From positions 248,001 through 312,000 of the forward strand of contig BGKB01000019.1 of the NCBI GenBank assembly GCA_003116975.1: 64,000 bases of DNA. The letters run 5' to 3'. Shown one piece after another: positions 1-12,020 of this stretch. Position 1 is the stretch's first letter; each line of letters opens with the position of its first letter. A model generated the notes under the pieces. That model searched no databases. It was not told the origin of the DNA and saw only the letters and a program-made list of their open reading frames with translations. The translations under genes were made by a program, and so were the position numbers. This DNA comes from Aurantiochytrium sp. KH105. Taxonomy: Eukaryota; Sar; Bigyra; Thraustochytrida; Thraustochytriidae.

Positions 1-816
1 GGCCCGTAGCCAAACGCCAACGCCTCGATGATCGGCGGCGGCGTCAGCGACAGCGCGGACTGGCTGGACGTGTCTGTTCGTCTGTTAGAGGCCGTTGTGG
101 CAGTGGCAGAGGCCACTGGTTACTGCGACGAGCCCTCTCCTGGGGGCTTTGGGCAGGCTCATAGCGGTAGGGTGGGTGTGGGCTGCGGGGGTGCCGTTGA
201 CGCCGCCGACTCACTGTCAATGTCGTCTACATGAACTCTTGATCCGAGACCGGCGAGGGTGCGCAAAATCGTTGTCAAGGCCCTTTGTTCGTTGCAAACA
301 GGAGGAACAATACCTTGTTGAAGGCGAAACGCAAGAGCGTTCAGTTGGTGAGTCCTCGAATGCCTTTGGGTACGGTCTGCTAGCCACTGTTAGGGTTTTG
401 TACTTCAAGCCGCCGCTAGCGTACAGAACTATGCATGATCGATGATGGACAACGAATGCAGACTGCGCACCCCAGCGGCGAGTTGTACCAGCCGTGGCCG
501 CGCTCGCATGCTGAAAAGCTTGCATGACAAGCGCTCTTGATTTGGGCCTTCTCTTGGACTACTGCCCGTCTGCAAGACAGCGTACTGCGAAGCGCGGAAA
601 GGTGACGCGACTATGGCTTGTAAGTCCAACAACCGCGCCGTCTTGTAGGATTAGGACAAACAGCTCGATTCAGACTTCGACCGTTGTATCGACTTCCTTG
701 CTTACTGGCTGGCTGATTTGCTCGACATTCGCTTACGGCGAGCGTCCAATGGACGCACATGTACGCAAGTTGATCCGGCAAGACGTACGCACCGACGTGG
801 CGACCTCTGCCTGCAC

Positions 817-1420
817 GCGTCCGGCCCGGTTCGGAGTTCCTCGTCCCCTTTGCTGCTGCGAGGAGGCCTCGACATGCGCAAACCGTCGGTGAGTCAACCG
901 AGAGCGCAGTCCGCCGCGATGATGGTGCACAAGTGTTTGTGCTGTCTAGCGACCAGAGCTTCGAAAATAGCACGAGGGGCTTCGTATGCGTCCGGCCCGG
1001 TTCGGAGTTCCTTATTCCCTTTGCTGCTAGCCAGGTGCTTTGAATGTGCGCGAACAGTCGCCTGTACATCATCCGCCATGGCCGTCGCCAGTCATCATGC
1101 ACAAGTGTTTGTGCGCGCTGTCTGGTGGCCGGAACTTCGAAAATAGCACGAGGGGCTTCGCATGCGTCCGGCCCGGGTCGAAGTTCCTTATCGCCCCCTT
1201 TGTTGCTGGCCAGGTGCTTCAAATGTGCGCGAACAGTCGCCGATGAGTCATCTGGCTGAGAGCGCAGTCCGCCGCCATCATGGTGCAAAAGTGGTTGTGC
1301 TGTCTAGCGATCGTCTTGCCTGCATGAGCGTCAAGGCATACAACGAGGGCTTCGTACGCGGCCGTCCGACCGGTGCGAGGTTGCCTTCTGCCGCGCGTCG
1401 ACCTAGGGGTTTCGACACGC
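817..1420. repeat. Degenerate ~175-bp tandem repeat, about four units
   Basis: A block beginning GCGTCCGGCCCGG recurs at 817, 988 and 1164, and a diverged copy starts near 1358, giving spacings of 171, 176 and 194 bp. Shared sub-blocks include CACGAGGGGCTTCG just before the block, GTGCGCGAACAGTCGCC after it, and AGAGCGCAGTCCGCCGC with GTGCTGTCTAGCGA in units 1 and 3. The copies carry many substitutions and indels, so the array is old or under little constraint. Confidence 0.75.
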
Positions 1421-2755
1421 GCGAACAGCACAGGTCATCAATGAGTTGCGCCCGTTTACGCATCTTGCCGCGAGTAGTGGCAAAGGCGGACACTAGGGCG
1501 TCCCAAACTCGCCATGTAGTAAGCGTCGGGACGTCTCAGACTCGCCATGCGTACGTCTTCGCAACCCCGAAAGGAAGCGAGCAAGCAAACAAGCGAGCAA
1601 GCAAGCAAGAAGACAGCTATTCCTAAGCAAGTGAGCAACCAAGCTGGCAACTCGCCGCACCCACCAGCGTCTCAAGAAAGCAGGCGGGCCGCTTCTACGC
1701 CTCTTCTTCGCCAAGTTCCCACTGGCCCTCGAGTTTGCGCAGCGTTTCGTCCTACCAACTTGCGCGCAGAGTTCGTCTCGTCGCCATCGCGGTGGTCAAC
1801 ATGCGTTACATACTTCCAGGCCTTGGATGACTGACCACAGGAAGAGGCCGCACGCAAGCAGTCGCAAGCCTAGCCGATAAATGGTGATGCGAAGCGCAGC
1901 GCAGCGATGCGATGGTGCCAGCGACGCGTCGACTGCACTCGCGTATGCTTGCGTACCTCGAGCACGTGCAAGGAGTTTCCGTGCTCACTTCAACGGATGT
2001 GACCCATACTCTCGGACTTCGTTTCTCCACCTGCCCGGAGGTGATGGTCGTGATGATGACAGCCGGCCTCTTTCACAGAGCCACGCCCTTGGTGACCTCT
2101 CGGTAGTATACACATCCCATCACATCGCGTCGCGTCGTATCGCCTCGCCGCTGGCTGCCTGCACTGCTTGCGCGCACCCGCGTCTCGCTTGCCGCCCGTG
2201 CGTCCCCGCGCACACGCCATGTAGTAGTATGACGCGCAAGCTGGTCTCTGCCGCCTCGAGGCGCAAACACACGTCGCTGTCGCCCACCAGCCGTCGATCG
2301 ATCGATCACAGCAAGCAAGCCTCGACCTGCACGCCACAAGTCGCTGTCGCGCGCGAGTCTCACGCAGGCAAGCGAGCGAGCGAGCGAGCAAGCAAGCACG
2401 CACGCGCAGCCCTCGCTCGGCACGCCGCGGCGCCCTCGCGCCCGCCCGCGCGGCGCCGCTCCGTGCGGAGGCGCGGCCTCGGAAAGCGGCTTTCGCGGCG
2501 GCGCTTCTGGTACATTGAAAGAGACATCATCGCCTGCGTCGCCTCGCGTCGCGTCGCATCGCCTCGCCTCGCCTCCCACCGCGACGCGACGCGACGGCAC
2601 GCGACGGCACCGCGCAGGCCGAGAGCGGCCGCACGCGCCTGCCACGCGGCGGGGGCTGGCCGCGGCTCCCCCGCCGACGACGCGCGGCGACGCGGCGGGA
2701 CGGTCGCCGCCGGCCGGGCGCGGCGCCGGGCAGAACCGCAACTCGAGCGCGTGGA

Positions 2756-2764
2756 GCAAGCAAG

Positions 2765-2863
<99 letters not shown>
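2756..2863 (+). repeat. (AAGC)n microsatellite in cyclin leader
   Basis: An almost uninterrupted run of about 24 AAGC units ends 64 bp before the ATG at 2927. It lies on the coding strand of the downstream cyclin gene and is probably transcribed as 5' UTR. The same tetramer precedes several other starts in this window. Confidence 0.9.
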
Positions 2864-2926
2864 GGGCGCTAAAACGAAGACAAGAAGCGAGGAGTCGAGG
2901 CGAGTCTTCGGGCGAGCAGCAGCAGG

Positions 2927-3634
2927 ATGGGCCTGGGCAAGGAGGCCGCGAAGCTGGGCAGGAGGCTGTCGAGGCGCATGGCGGCGCGCAAGGAGCGCGC
3001 GGCGAGCGCAGAGTCGGAGGACAGCCTGGTGTCGGGCGTGAGCGAGATCGACGAGTCGCAGAGCCAGTGCGTGCGCGAGTCGAACGCCCTCAACCACGAG
3101 GGGCTCCGCATCGTGCGCAACGTCGCCGCGGAGCTGGAGCACAGGGTCAACATGGAGGACCGCGATAACGAGGGAGACGCCTTCAGCTCGGACAAGATCC
3201 CGCCCATCTCCATCGAGGGCTACCTGTGCAGACTCGCGCGCTACGTGAACATCTGGCGATCGCACGCCGGCGGCCGCGACTCGGCCGGCGTCCGCTCCGC
3301 AGTCATGACGGTGCTCTATCTCAACCATCTCGAGATGACCAACCCCGAGTTCGCCATCAACCACAGCAACGTGCACCGCCTGCTCATGGCCGGCATGCTC
3401 GTCGCCACAAAGTGGACCGAGGACGGAGTCATTAGCACCGAATGGTGGGCTCGCGTCGCGGGCGTCTCCATGGCCGAGGTCAACAAGCTCGAGTCCGCAT
3501 TCTGCAACATCATGCACTTTGAGCTTTTCATCGATGACCAAGAGTACGCCAGCGCTCTCGAGGACTTTTGCCTTGGCGACGACGCGGACACAGATCGTCT
3601 TTCGCACGGCACCTACGATGAGCCCGAATTTTAA
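2927..3634 (+). CDS. PHO80/cyclin-P-type cyclin, copy 1
   Basis: The 235-residue product is a cyclin of the PHO80/PCL/CYCU (cyclin P/U) family, regulatory subunits that activate a Pho85/CDK5-like kinase. The cyclin box spans about residues 88-205. It begins with a SIEGYLCRLARYV motif, continues with AVMTVLYLNHLE and NVHRLLMAGMLVATKW, and ends with the family's LESAFCN.MHFELFID helix. The first 40 residues are basic and Ser-rich (GRRLSRRMAARKERAASAESE) and may be a targeting or phosphorylation tail. The start is the ATG after the AAGC leader, and the same N-terminal pattern recurs in the paralogue at 12030. An AATAAA-like signal lies downstream near 3787. Family assignment is firm; the cognate kinase and process (phosphate, nutrient or cell-cycle control) are unknown. 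Confidence 0.85.
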   Translation: MGLGKEAAKLGRRLSRRMAARKERAASAESEDSLVSGVSEIDESQSQCVRESNALNHEGLRIVRNVAAELEHRVNMEDRDNEGDAFSSDKIPPISIEGYLCRLARYVNIWRSHAGGRDSAGVRSAVMTVLYLNHLEMTNPEFAINHSNVHRLLMAGMLVATKWTEDGVISTEWWARVAGVSMAEVNKLESAFCNIMHFELFIDDQEYASALEDFCLGDDADTDRLSHGTYDEPEF

Positions 3635-4136
3635 AAATAGAGCGAACAAGCCGACGCTGCGATGCCAGCCGCACTAGGCGGCGCTTAATGGTTTCAGCGC
3701 ATCCGTCCCTGTTTGCCTGCTTCTCAATTGAACCCTACTTCTACATCTTTCCCAACATGAATAACAACAACTTTGAACTTTACTTTGAAATAAAAACAAA
3801 AATCCTACCAGGCTGGGCGTTATACGTAATATACATCATAAGCCAGCCGTGGCAGCCATCGATGCTCTCGCCCAATCTAACGCTCTCGCGATCTCATCGC
3901 GACCAAACCGGGCAAACCTCGAGCCTCATTCGTATGCCGGTCGGGGAATTCAATCCACCTTGCACTTTTTCATTCTCCGTTCGCCCAAAGTTCGTCGCCA
4001 CCCCTCTCCAAACAAACAAGGTGAGCGGCATGCAAGTTATTTTCGGTCCAATTCGATTTCCCAAACTAGTACGATCATTATCTCAAGACATCGAGGCCCA
4101 AGGCGAGGTTCAACAGCCTGAGGTGACCGGCTGAGC

Positions 4137-4493
4137 ATGAAGCAGGACACCAGGACGAGACTCCGGCGCGTAGACGAGGCGATACGCCGGCGGCGAGCCG
4201 CGGCTAACGATGGCGAGGCCAGCATAGAGTCGCCCGCCCAAGCAGAGGTTGCTCGACCTCGACAGCGGCGGCGACAACGCGAACTCGCGGAAGCTGCGGC
4301 CGCTTCTCGCTTGGCCGCGGGGCCTGCTCCCCCTGCTGCCGCGCAAGATACGCGGCCAAGCAAGAGACAAAGGCGCGTCAAGGAGGAACCTACTGTGGCA
4401 GCTCCCTCCGAGTCCGCTGTGGCTCATACGCAAGCTCCTTCAGATGATACACGCGCCACGACGGCGGTCACGGCGTCTGCATCGTCATCGTCA

Positions 4494-4536
<43 letters not shown>

Positions 4537-5303
4537 TTTCGCCTTCATTTACGGCAACAATAGTGAACAGATCAATCCAGCAGCCGAGGCCAGACCCTAA
4601 TGAGCGCCGAGGATCCAAACTCATCAGACACTGCCCCTATGGAGTGGAAACGCGAATAGATCGCGCGATAACACAACGTCTGTACCTTATTGACTTTGAC
4701 GTGCAGGCGCAGACATTCCACGTCATGGGTTCCACAGGAAACGTCTACCAGGTGGTTTTGGCAAGACGGCCCAAGTGCTCGTGCCCTGATAATATGCGCG
4801 GGAATCATTGCAAGCATCTCCTTTTCGTCATGCTCAAGATCTTGCGCTGCTCACCCGATGATTACCTCATCTGGCAACGGCATTTGACGGGCAGCGAGGT
4901 TCAATATCTACTCTCCAAGGTTCCTTCCCATCTGCAGTATCTGGGCTCTGAAGTCCTTGCAAATACAGACGTGCGTCAAGCGCTTCAAAACAGCAGCAGC
5001 GACGCCGGAAGCGATGATAACAAAACATCATCCAATGCCAAAGGCGATAGCAAGCGAAAACCTATTCAAGGTGAAGTCTGCTCCATTTGTTTTGACGAGC
5101 TCAACGCTGCAAAACCATCACTTTTGACCTGGTGCAAAACCCAGTGTGGCACGAATTTTCATAAGGCATGCGTCGACCGCTGGGTCGCCAAGCGCAACAC
5201 CTGTCCAAACTGCCGTGCGCAGTGGGTGGCTCGTTCCACTGCGGGGCGCACTCGAAATTTCAACATCAATTATGTCAATTTGGGCGCACTGCAAGGGCAG
5301 TGA
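4137..5303 (+). CDS. SWIM zinc finger plus RING protein, probable E3 ubiquitin ligase
   Basis: This 388-residue protein has three parts. Residues 1-150 are low complexity: basic Arg-rich stretches, a likely nuclear signal (KRQRRVKEE) and a run of about 20 serines encoded by a TCG/TCC repeat. A SWIM zinc finger follows, with C214, C216, C225 and H227 (CxCx8CxH). Near the C-terminus is a RING with C315, C318, C333, C337, H342, C345, C356 and C359. The CxxxCGxxFHxxCxxxW spacing resembles the RING of ZSWIM2 and MEKK1, where SWIM and RING also occur together. Those proteins are E3 ubiquitin ligases, so the likely role is substrate ubiquitylation; the substrate is unknown. The ATG at 4137 is the first in a long open frame. 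Confidence 0.8.
4480..4540 (+). repeat. TCG/TCC coding microsatellite (poly-Ser)
   Basis: A (TCCTCG)n run inside the SWIM-RING gene encodes roughly 20 consecutive serines. Its length could vary between alleles without shifting the frame, as it is built from trinucleotides. Confidence 0.85.
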
Positions 5304-6400
5304 CGCTACCGTTTCCTTGAGTAACCCAAGTAGCTTTCAGCGAGCTGGCCCGCCGTCATCATGTTCTGTGATCGAGGACTCTTCGGTTACATAATGCGAA
5401 TCTTGCGCATAAGTGACCTATTTTTGGACAAGTCTCGGTGGCATGACTCGATCCAAGTGGGTCGCGTACCATCACTGCTCCCATTGTCTTCCGCTCACCT
5501 CCGAACGCGACAATCGTCGAACAGATTCGTGCGTAGCAAGAACAGACCCTCTTCTTCTCACAAAGAAATATAGCAATCTGCCGAAGCCCGACATGCTTTG
5601 CAAGAGAACAAAGCCTCTGCTTCGTTTGATAAGAAAAGAATAAGAAAATGATGCGATTTCCCCATCTCACAGCTCATAATTCGACTACCCAAGCGTAATT
5701 ACGTCCAATTCCGTACCCTGCGGGTCTTAAGCACTTGAAAAGCTGTGCACAGCAATAAGATTGATCAACGGACAGAAAGGAGCTAATAGACGCCATTGAT
5801 CAGTGAGCACAAAGGTCGAGGCATTGTTGGACCCGACTGCGAGCTTTCCTCTTTCTTTATTCTTTTTATCCGATGCATGAAGGCACAGCCTGAGCTTGAG
5901 AAAGAGACAGAGCTTGGGCGGGAGCTGTTTATGAAAATTTGCGCTCGTAGACGATCGTGCCGCCAAAGAGGACCACCAAGCCTCCACGCTCACGCCTAGA
6001 GACAAAGACTGTGTCCCCACGAGTCGCAGACTGACAGTGAGTTCGTCTCCATCCAAGACCACGCACTCGTATGTCTCAGTCTAGTTGGCGACTAGGCCCC
6101 GTGCGAGGCCACAGCGGCTCGAGTCACTGGCAGGCACGCCGCTCCGGGAGTTCGACAGCTTTCATCGAAAACGGACATATTTGCGGAACACTGTGGAAGG
6201 TAGGCGATCAGGCACTGACAAGAGACATGGCGTTTGTACAGCGCAAGCAAGGGTGACGCGGAGGCAGAGACAGTCTTGACTTCAAGCATAATAAGAACGA
6301 CCAGCAGGTACCTGCTGCTCATTGGCCGGCTGCCTGAGGCGCCGGCCAACCGGGATACCGCAAGGCAGGCTGACTTGGCAGGCTGACTTGAGAATCCGCC
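5304..6400. other. Intergenic region, no firm gene
   Basis: This stretch separates the SWIM-RING gene from the cyclase-like gene. The most protein-like reading is on the minus strand near 5940-6060, where one frame ends with RERGGLVVLFGGTIVYERKFS before a stop and another reads ECVVLDGDELTVSLRLVG. No start, homology or consistent splice pattern could be assembled, so no gene is called. Confidence 0.4.
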
Positions 6401-9400
6401 ATGTTCTCCTTCAGCGCCGATAATTTAATTCTCGAGGAGGCCAGCTCGTTAAACGTCGATGAAGTGCTTGGAAAGGCAACTTCGACTCTATGGACCGTGG
6501 CGCCTCGAAACTCTAGTTCTTTCGCCAAGGTCTCATTTGTGCCCGGGGTTCACAGTAGTGTTGATTGTTCTGGGCGGCAACGACGAGAAAACACCAAACG
6601 AGAACGCGCGGCCAAAGAGGTACAGACGTTCGCGCGAAAACTTGCTCGAAAAAGAGCAAGATCCTATTCCAAACATCTGATTTCCGACTACTTTCGTGAA
6701 CTGAGAACATGGGATGATCCTCCCAAGGATTCATCGCAGGAGCAGCGAAATCGAGAAAAGCTTGCCGGTCTCCTCTCTTTGACTCCACATTATCTCCGTT
6801 GGGCAAGTCGCACGAGGGGCGCGAGCTTTATTTCCCCGAACTCGACGCTCGTCGCGCCAGGAGGCTGCGTTGTTGTCCATCTCAGCGGACTCACAAACTT
6901 TGTTCGCAGCGTGAACAGCGCCAATGAGCGATTGAGATTTTCCTCCATGCTAGACATAGAAGCAAGCGTCGACAAAGGTCCTCCCATGATGTGCACCGAC
7001 GTCTTTTCGCGATATTGGAAACTTGTGCTTGACTGCGTGCAGAGCTTCGAAGGTGATACCATTCGTATTCACGACGAAACGGCCGAAATCATTTTTCCAG
7101 TCGACCCTCTCTTCTCGAGCGCTGCGTCCAGCACTCAGGAGGACCTGTGTCAGCGGCGGGCGCTAACCTTTGCCCTTGCGTTGTGGACAGAGTTTCAATC
7201 ATTCTCCCTTGATGCCAGCATTCGCACAGAAAACCATCTAAGTCTTCGTATAGGCATTGCTTTCGGAGACATCAAGCTGGACATTGTCGGCGGCGTAGAT
7301 GCTCGCTGTAAGATCGTTTCGGCAGGTGAGGCTGTCGTGCTCGCGTGGGATCTTGTCGCCCGCGCGATGGACAATCAAATTGTCGCGCACACCTCGATAG
7401 AGGCCATCAAGCCCCACGCCCTTTTTTCCACCCCATATGCTCGCATCGGAAAGGAAGGTTTCTTGGCTGAGCGACTCTTTGATGAATTTCGCAATTCGCG
7501 TGACTTTGTGAGGCTGCATCAAAGCGAGAACGTTTATCAGCCGGCGCAGGTGCATTTGATGTTGCGGAAAATGTCTAGCGACCTCAAGTTTGCAAATAAT
7601 CCTGACCAGCGCAATGAAGTGACGCGGCGAGCAATACGCCGAGCAAGCAGCGTTTTTGACGACGACTACGACGAAAAGTCGATCGAAGCCTTATCGAGGT
7701 TCACACCTTGCCCTGTGGTGAGGCAGATTGTGGCCGGACGACACATGCCGCGACTCGACCCGCGAATATGCACTGTAATTTCAATCCTCGCAGCCAATGG
7801 ACTCGGCGACTTCGCCGTTGACAAGGACCGCCTTGCACTCACGGAGAAGATCATGCTGATCGTGCAGCATGCTTTGTCGGGTGGATCCGGGGATCTACTG
7901 CTCATCAAGCGAGAATCTTCTGATTTTCTTCTTGTCGGCTATTTTAGCGATGAGAGTCACCGGGCGGCTTCAAATGCTCTCCATGTTGGACTGCATATAA
8001 TCAAAGAGCTTGACAGGCTCGGCATCAGGACCTCCATTGGATTGGCCTCGGGCGAATGCTACCTGGGCGTCGTGGGCGACACCACAAGGAGCGAGCCTGT
8101 TCTCTTTGGCTTTGTGCCTCAAATCGCCACGAGGTTGGCCTCTCGTGGTCTGAGCGTGAAGCGATCTTTCTTGTTGTTCGAGCAGTCAACTTTTGTGCGT
8201 CTGCCTGCATCGCTGAGCACGAAGTTTGGCACCTCGGAGGCCTTTTTGGCAGGATTCGGAGAGACCGTGCAGGTGTTTTTCCCAGAGATCGTGATCGATC
8301 CGGGCTCTTGTCGAAGCAAAGCGCTCCCTCTTGCTGAGCTGGGCATTGATCTTGCCTTTTCTGGCGGTGTAAGAATGGTCACCGTCGCCGACGCCCTTCC
8401 CAGCGATGTACGGAGACTCCTTTTTCACAAGGCCCGTAGTAATGTCGTGGACCAAATCCTTGGGGTCACGAGCAGCGTCGAGCAAGCAGAGACCGTTCGC
8501 CAGATTTTCCAGTACATTGCCGTTATGGCTGCCGTGTCATCGGACATTAACACGCGCGTTCTACGATCGATCTTGCCGCCCAATTTCAAGGACGAGGACA
8601 TGCAAATGACACTTGATGTGTTACGTAACAAGCTGCAAATCCTTTGCAAAGCGGGAGGGAACCGCTTTGTGGTAAACAATGTGGAGACCGACGTCAAACC
8701 ATTGTACGATACTCTTATGCACTTTTTCAAAAAGGACACGCACCTTGAGCTCGCGCGAGCTTACGAAGATGATCTTTCGGGTCCCATGGGTTCGTATGCT
8801 GCCGCAACGGAGCACCAACTTCAAATCATGATTGGGTCGCACTACGCGCAGTCAGGTCCGGAGCATCACATGGTCGCGTGTTCATATATTAACAAAGGCC
8901 TCAGCAAGATTGAGAGGAATCCAGAGCGCGTGAAGCGGCTCTCGATGCGATGCTTCGATTTGGCTCGCTCCTGGCAACAAACGCAGCTCCGGGAGGCCGA
9001 AGATGCCGCCGCGAGAGCCATGTTTGTGGTAGGCATGCAGGATCGCGATAAGGGGGACCTGGACCGAAGCTTTGCGGCCTTTGTGGCCTGTCTTCGATGC
9101 TATCATGAGCTCGAGCCACTCTTGGGGCCCAAATGCGACAAGCGTGCGGCATGCCGCCTGGGAACCGAGTTTGCGCCTCTAGGTCCTGACCAGGACGGGT
9201 GCCATTGCTTTTCTTTGCAAGACAGCGCACGTATACATTTGTTTGTGCACTCCACCGACGACATTTACGCGCAAATGGTGCATTTCCGAGCTGTTGAAGT
9301 CTCGACAGCGTATGACGCGCTGGTCATGTGGCCTTTGAGCTGCGCTGTGCTCTGTGGGCCGGATCAGAGTCTGCGAGATCTCGGCGTGACGCTCGAAGTG

Positions 9401-9703
9401 ATGACCGAATCTACGGCTCGTGCGTCTTACCGCTGCGAAGGGGAGTTCCACGATGAGGCAAAGGGGGGCGGGAAGTATCAGTATATGCGTTTGTGCATAA
9501 GCACGCGGGAGACCGCGCATCTCATCTTCAACAGTCTCACGCAGTTGGCATCTATTTCTGTCAAGCGCAAAGCACAGCTCGCCATTCGCTCGGCGTCGCA
9601 GACAGAGATCATGGACGAGGAGAAAGAGGCTTCCGTTTCTGCCCTGGCCAAGGAGACTGCATCGGCGTCCGAGAAGCGGAGCGCCTTTTGTCTGGTCCAG
9701 TAG
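6401..9703 (+). CDS. Soluble adenylyl cyclase (ADCY10)-like protein, probably catalytically dead
   Basis: The 1,100-residue product has two class III nucleotide-cyclase homology domains arranged as in soluble adenylyl cyclase. The first covers about residues 150-345. It contains VVVHLSGLTNF, where the usual metal-binding Asp of FxDISGFT is His160, and later LRIGIAFGDIKLDIVGG. The second covers about 450-600. It keeps RTSIGLASGECYLGVVGD and a following ATRLAS helix but lacks a recognisable DISGFT motif. Mammalian sAC continues with a P-loop NTPase and a long repeat region; here no Walker A motif follows, only a roughly 450-residue helical region. The start ATG sits in a good context (CCGCCATG) and the frame is uninterrupted, so this looks like a maintained regulatory pseudo-cyclase, not a decayed gene. 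Activity is inferred absent, not shown. Confidence 0.65.
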   Translation: MFSFSADNLILEEASSLNVDEVLGKATSTLWTVAPRNSSSFAKVSFVPGVHSSVDCSGRQRRENTKRERAAKEVQTFARKLARKRARSYSKHLISDYFRELRTWDDPPKDSSQEQRNREKLAGLLSLTPHYLRWASRTRGASFISPNSTLVAPGGCVVVHLSGLTNFVRSVNSANERLRFSSMLDIEASVDKGPPMMCTDVFSRYWKLVLDCVQSFEGDTIRIHDETAEIIFPVDPLFSSAASSTQEDLCQRRALTFALALWTEFQSFSLDASIRTENHLSLRIGIAFGDIKLDIVGGVDARCKIVSAGEAVVLAWDLVARAMDNQIVAHTSIEAIKPHALFSTPYARIGKEGFLAERLFDEFRNSRDFVRLHQSENVYQPAQVHLMLRKMSSDLKFANNPDQRNEVTRRAIRRASSVFDDDYDEKSIEALSRFTPCPVVRQIVAGRHMPRLDPRICTVISILAANGLGDFAVDKDRLALTEKIMLIVQHALSGGSGDLLLIKRESSDFLLVGYFSDESHRAASNALHVGLHIIKELDRLGIRTSIGLASGECYLGVVGDTTRSEPVLFGFVPQIATRLASRGLSVKRSFLLFEQSTFVRLPASLSTKFGTSEAFLAGFGETVQVFFPEIVIDPGSCRSKALPLAELGIDLAFSGGVRMVTVADALPSDVRRLLFHKARSNVVDQILGVTSSVEQAETVRQIFQYIAVMAAVSSDINTRVLRSILPPNFKDEDMQMTLDVLRNKLQILCKAGGNRFVVNNVETDVKPLYDTLMHFFKKDTHLELARAYEDDLSGPMGSYAAATEHQLQIMIGSHYAQSGPEHHMVACSYINKGLSKIERNPERVKRLSMRCFDLARSWQQTQLREAEDAAARAMFVVGMQDRDKGDLDRSFAAFVACLRCYHELEPLLGPKCDKRAACRLGTEFAPLGPDQDGCHCFSLQDSARIHLFVHSTDDIYAQMVHFRAVEVSTAYDALVMWPLSCAVLCGPDQSLRDLGVTLEVMTESTARASYRCEGEFHDEAKGGGKYQYMRLCISTRETAHLIFNSLTQLASISVKRKAQLAIRSASQTEIMDEEKEASVSALAKETASASEKRSAFCLVQ

Positions 9704-11820
9704 ACGACGAGAAGGGTCCGTGATCGATAGATTCATGTATAGCCTAGCCCAGGCCGAGGCCGAGCGTAAAGAAATGGAGATTTAGGCCAACGTTATCACA
9801 GCAAGCAAGAAATGAATGATACATTGCTCGATCACAAAGCCTTTGACTAACTGTAAAAGGTTCAACGTCCATGCAGAGATGGCGGCCGCAGCTGGCCGAA
9901 GAGGCTGGCTGGCCCAAGGCCTACTTTGCCAACCGCGGACCGTCCTTCCTTGCTCGATGGTGCCGAGATTCTCTGCCGGCAAACCCGGCCACCAAGACCT
10001 GCCAACTTGCTTGCCCAAGACGTCAGATAGAGCGGTGCCTCTCGGCCACGGACCCGGCACGTGCAGCGCGGCGCCGCGCGTGCAACTTCTTGGAACATCG
10101 CGGGAGGAGCCCAAGATGTGGGGCGAGAAAGTAAGAAGAAAAAATAACAACAGCAACAATGAAGCCAAGAACAGCTCCAAGGTCTCTTTCGCGGCCGCGC
10201 CTCGCGCCTCGCGCTACGCGACGCGACGCGACGCGACGCGACGCGACTCGCTCGCTCGCTCGGGCCGAGCCCTGCGGCGCTGCCTCGTCCTGCAGCTCCG
10301 GCCTCCCGGGGGGCGTGTGCGACGCGCGCACACCCTGCTTGTCACGATGCAAGCTCCTCTCCTTCGTCTCGTTCTCGCCGCGACCCGGCCGACTCCTGCC
10401 CTGCCGAGCGGAGCAGAGCCAGCAGCTAGCTAGCTTGCTATCGAGCTCGCCGCCCTCGACGATGCCCGCGAGCGCGGCAGGGCTCTCTCCTCGAGCCAGC
10501 TCCTTCGCAAATCGTCCCCTGCCCTGCCACGCCCTGCCCTGCCACGCCATGCCCTGCCACGCTTGACCCCGCCGTCCGGGCCTCCCCCTCGCTCGCAGCG
10601 CCGGACCTCGCCATCACAATCCCCGCGCGCAAGCTGCGCTGCGTGCGCATACCTGCCGCGTTCTCGCTCTCGCGCTCGCTCTCGCGCACGTGCCGCAGCC
10701 TCGCCTCGCTGCGCTCGCGCGGCGCGTCTCGCGGCCCCGTCCGTCTCCGTCCCCGTCTCCGGCTCCGGCTCCGTCGACGCTCGCGTCGCCGCCGCGCGCG
10801 ACGCCGCCGGGGCCGTCTTCCCCGCGCTCGGCCTCGCCCACGCGCCTAGCGGAGTCGCGCTGCGCTGCGCAGTCGCAAGCGAGCAGCCTGGCAGCAGCTT
10901 CGCTTGGGGCGGGTAACAGAACAGCACAGCGGCAGATGGCACGCCGCGGCTGGCAAGGGAGGCTTCCTCGAGCGCGCTCGCTGCCGCGCGTGCTGCCTTG
11001 CGCTGCGTTGCCCGCGATGCGAGCGTCACGACCGGGCTTCGCAGGAGGTCGCAGTCGCCGCTGCGAGATGCAGATGCAGGCGCAGCGCCGGTCAGACGCG
11101 CTTTCTTGGTTGATCGTGGCGAAGGTGATGATGGTGGTGATGGTGATGGGGATGGGGATGATGCACGCTGGCTGGTGCGGGCGCAGCCCGGGAAGGGAGG
11201 AAGCCTAAAGGGGCGCGTAACCACACGTAACCAACCTCGTCCGAGTCGCGGCAGGGCTGGACGGACTCATCGCCCTCCACACTGGCAGGCGACGACGAGG
11301 ACGACGACGAGGAGGATGGGGAGGGGGAGGGGGATGAGGGGAGGATGAGGATGAGAAGGATGCGGAGCAGTTCTTTGAGATGGTCCCAATTGGGCCGAAC
11401 TCGAGGTATGCAACAACTAATTGTAACAGTGCAAGTCCCTCGATTCCGCTCCCTACACTAGCCTACCTGCAAGTGATGCGGCACGCCGACCGACCCACCT
11501 GCATCAGCCATGATGCCGAGGAGGAACAAGCCGCAGCCGGCCGACCCGGCCTCCACATGCAGCCCGTCGGCCTTCAAGTTCGTTTCTCCCTTTCTTGGCG
11601 CCTGTTTCCCGTGGCACTGACTGTGAAACAATCACCAATCTATTATCTATCTGGCTTTTGTGTTAGGCCCCAACGTTGCTCAAGTTCTCCGTGCCGCTGT
11701 CATGGGCTATCGCACGTTTCTGCGACACCTTCTCCAGGTTCTGTTAGTTCGCAGCAAGGCGGCCTCGCGCGGCGTCATCGTGCGTCCTCCTCCCCCTCTC
11801 CTTCATGCCGCCAGTGGGAC

Positions 11821-11850
11821 GCCCTCCCTCCCTCCCTCCCTCCCTCCCTC
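11821..11850. repeat. (CCCT)n polypyrimidine run
   Basis: About seven CCCT units upstream of the second cyclin. It is one of several tetranucleotide runs that mark 5' flanks in this window. Confidence 0.85.
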
Positions 11851-11980
11851 TCTCACAGGCGTCGACGCGCCGCGAAATCGCACCTCGAGGGACCGCGGTC
11901 CGCGGCCGGAGGCTCGAGGCAGACGCGCAAACTCGCAACCGCGCAGGCAGCCAAGCTCGCAAGCAGGCAAGCTCGCAAGC

Positions 11981-12020
11981 CAAGCCAAGCCAAGCCAAGC
12001 CGAGCCAAGCCAAGCCGAGC
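11981..12020 (+). repeat. (AAGCC)n leader repeat before cyclin copy 2
   Basis: Tandem AAGCC/GAGCC units end 10 bp before the ATG at 12030, on the coding strand. This matches the placement of the AAGC run before cyclin copy 1, although the unit is five bases here, not four. Confidence 0.85.

Larger units (their letters stand above)
1..2926. other. Gene-free 5' region with repeats
   Basis: I see no convincing coding gene here. The open frames are arginine/serine-rich or low-complexity and none resembles a known family. The stretch holds a degenerate tandem repeat (817-1420), short AAGC-type runs near 1577-1612, a pyrimidine/purine-biased segment with repeated CGTCG/CGCCTCG pentamers (about 2527-2610) and a long AAGC microsatellite ending 64 bp before the first cyclin start. 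The last kilobase is probably the promoter and 5' leader of the gene at 2927. Confidence 0.6.
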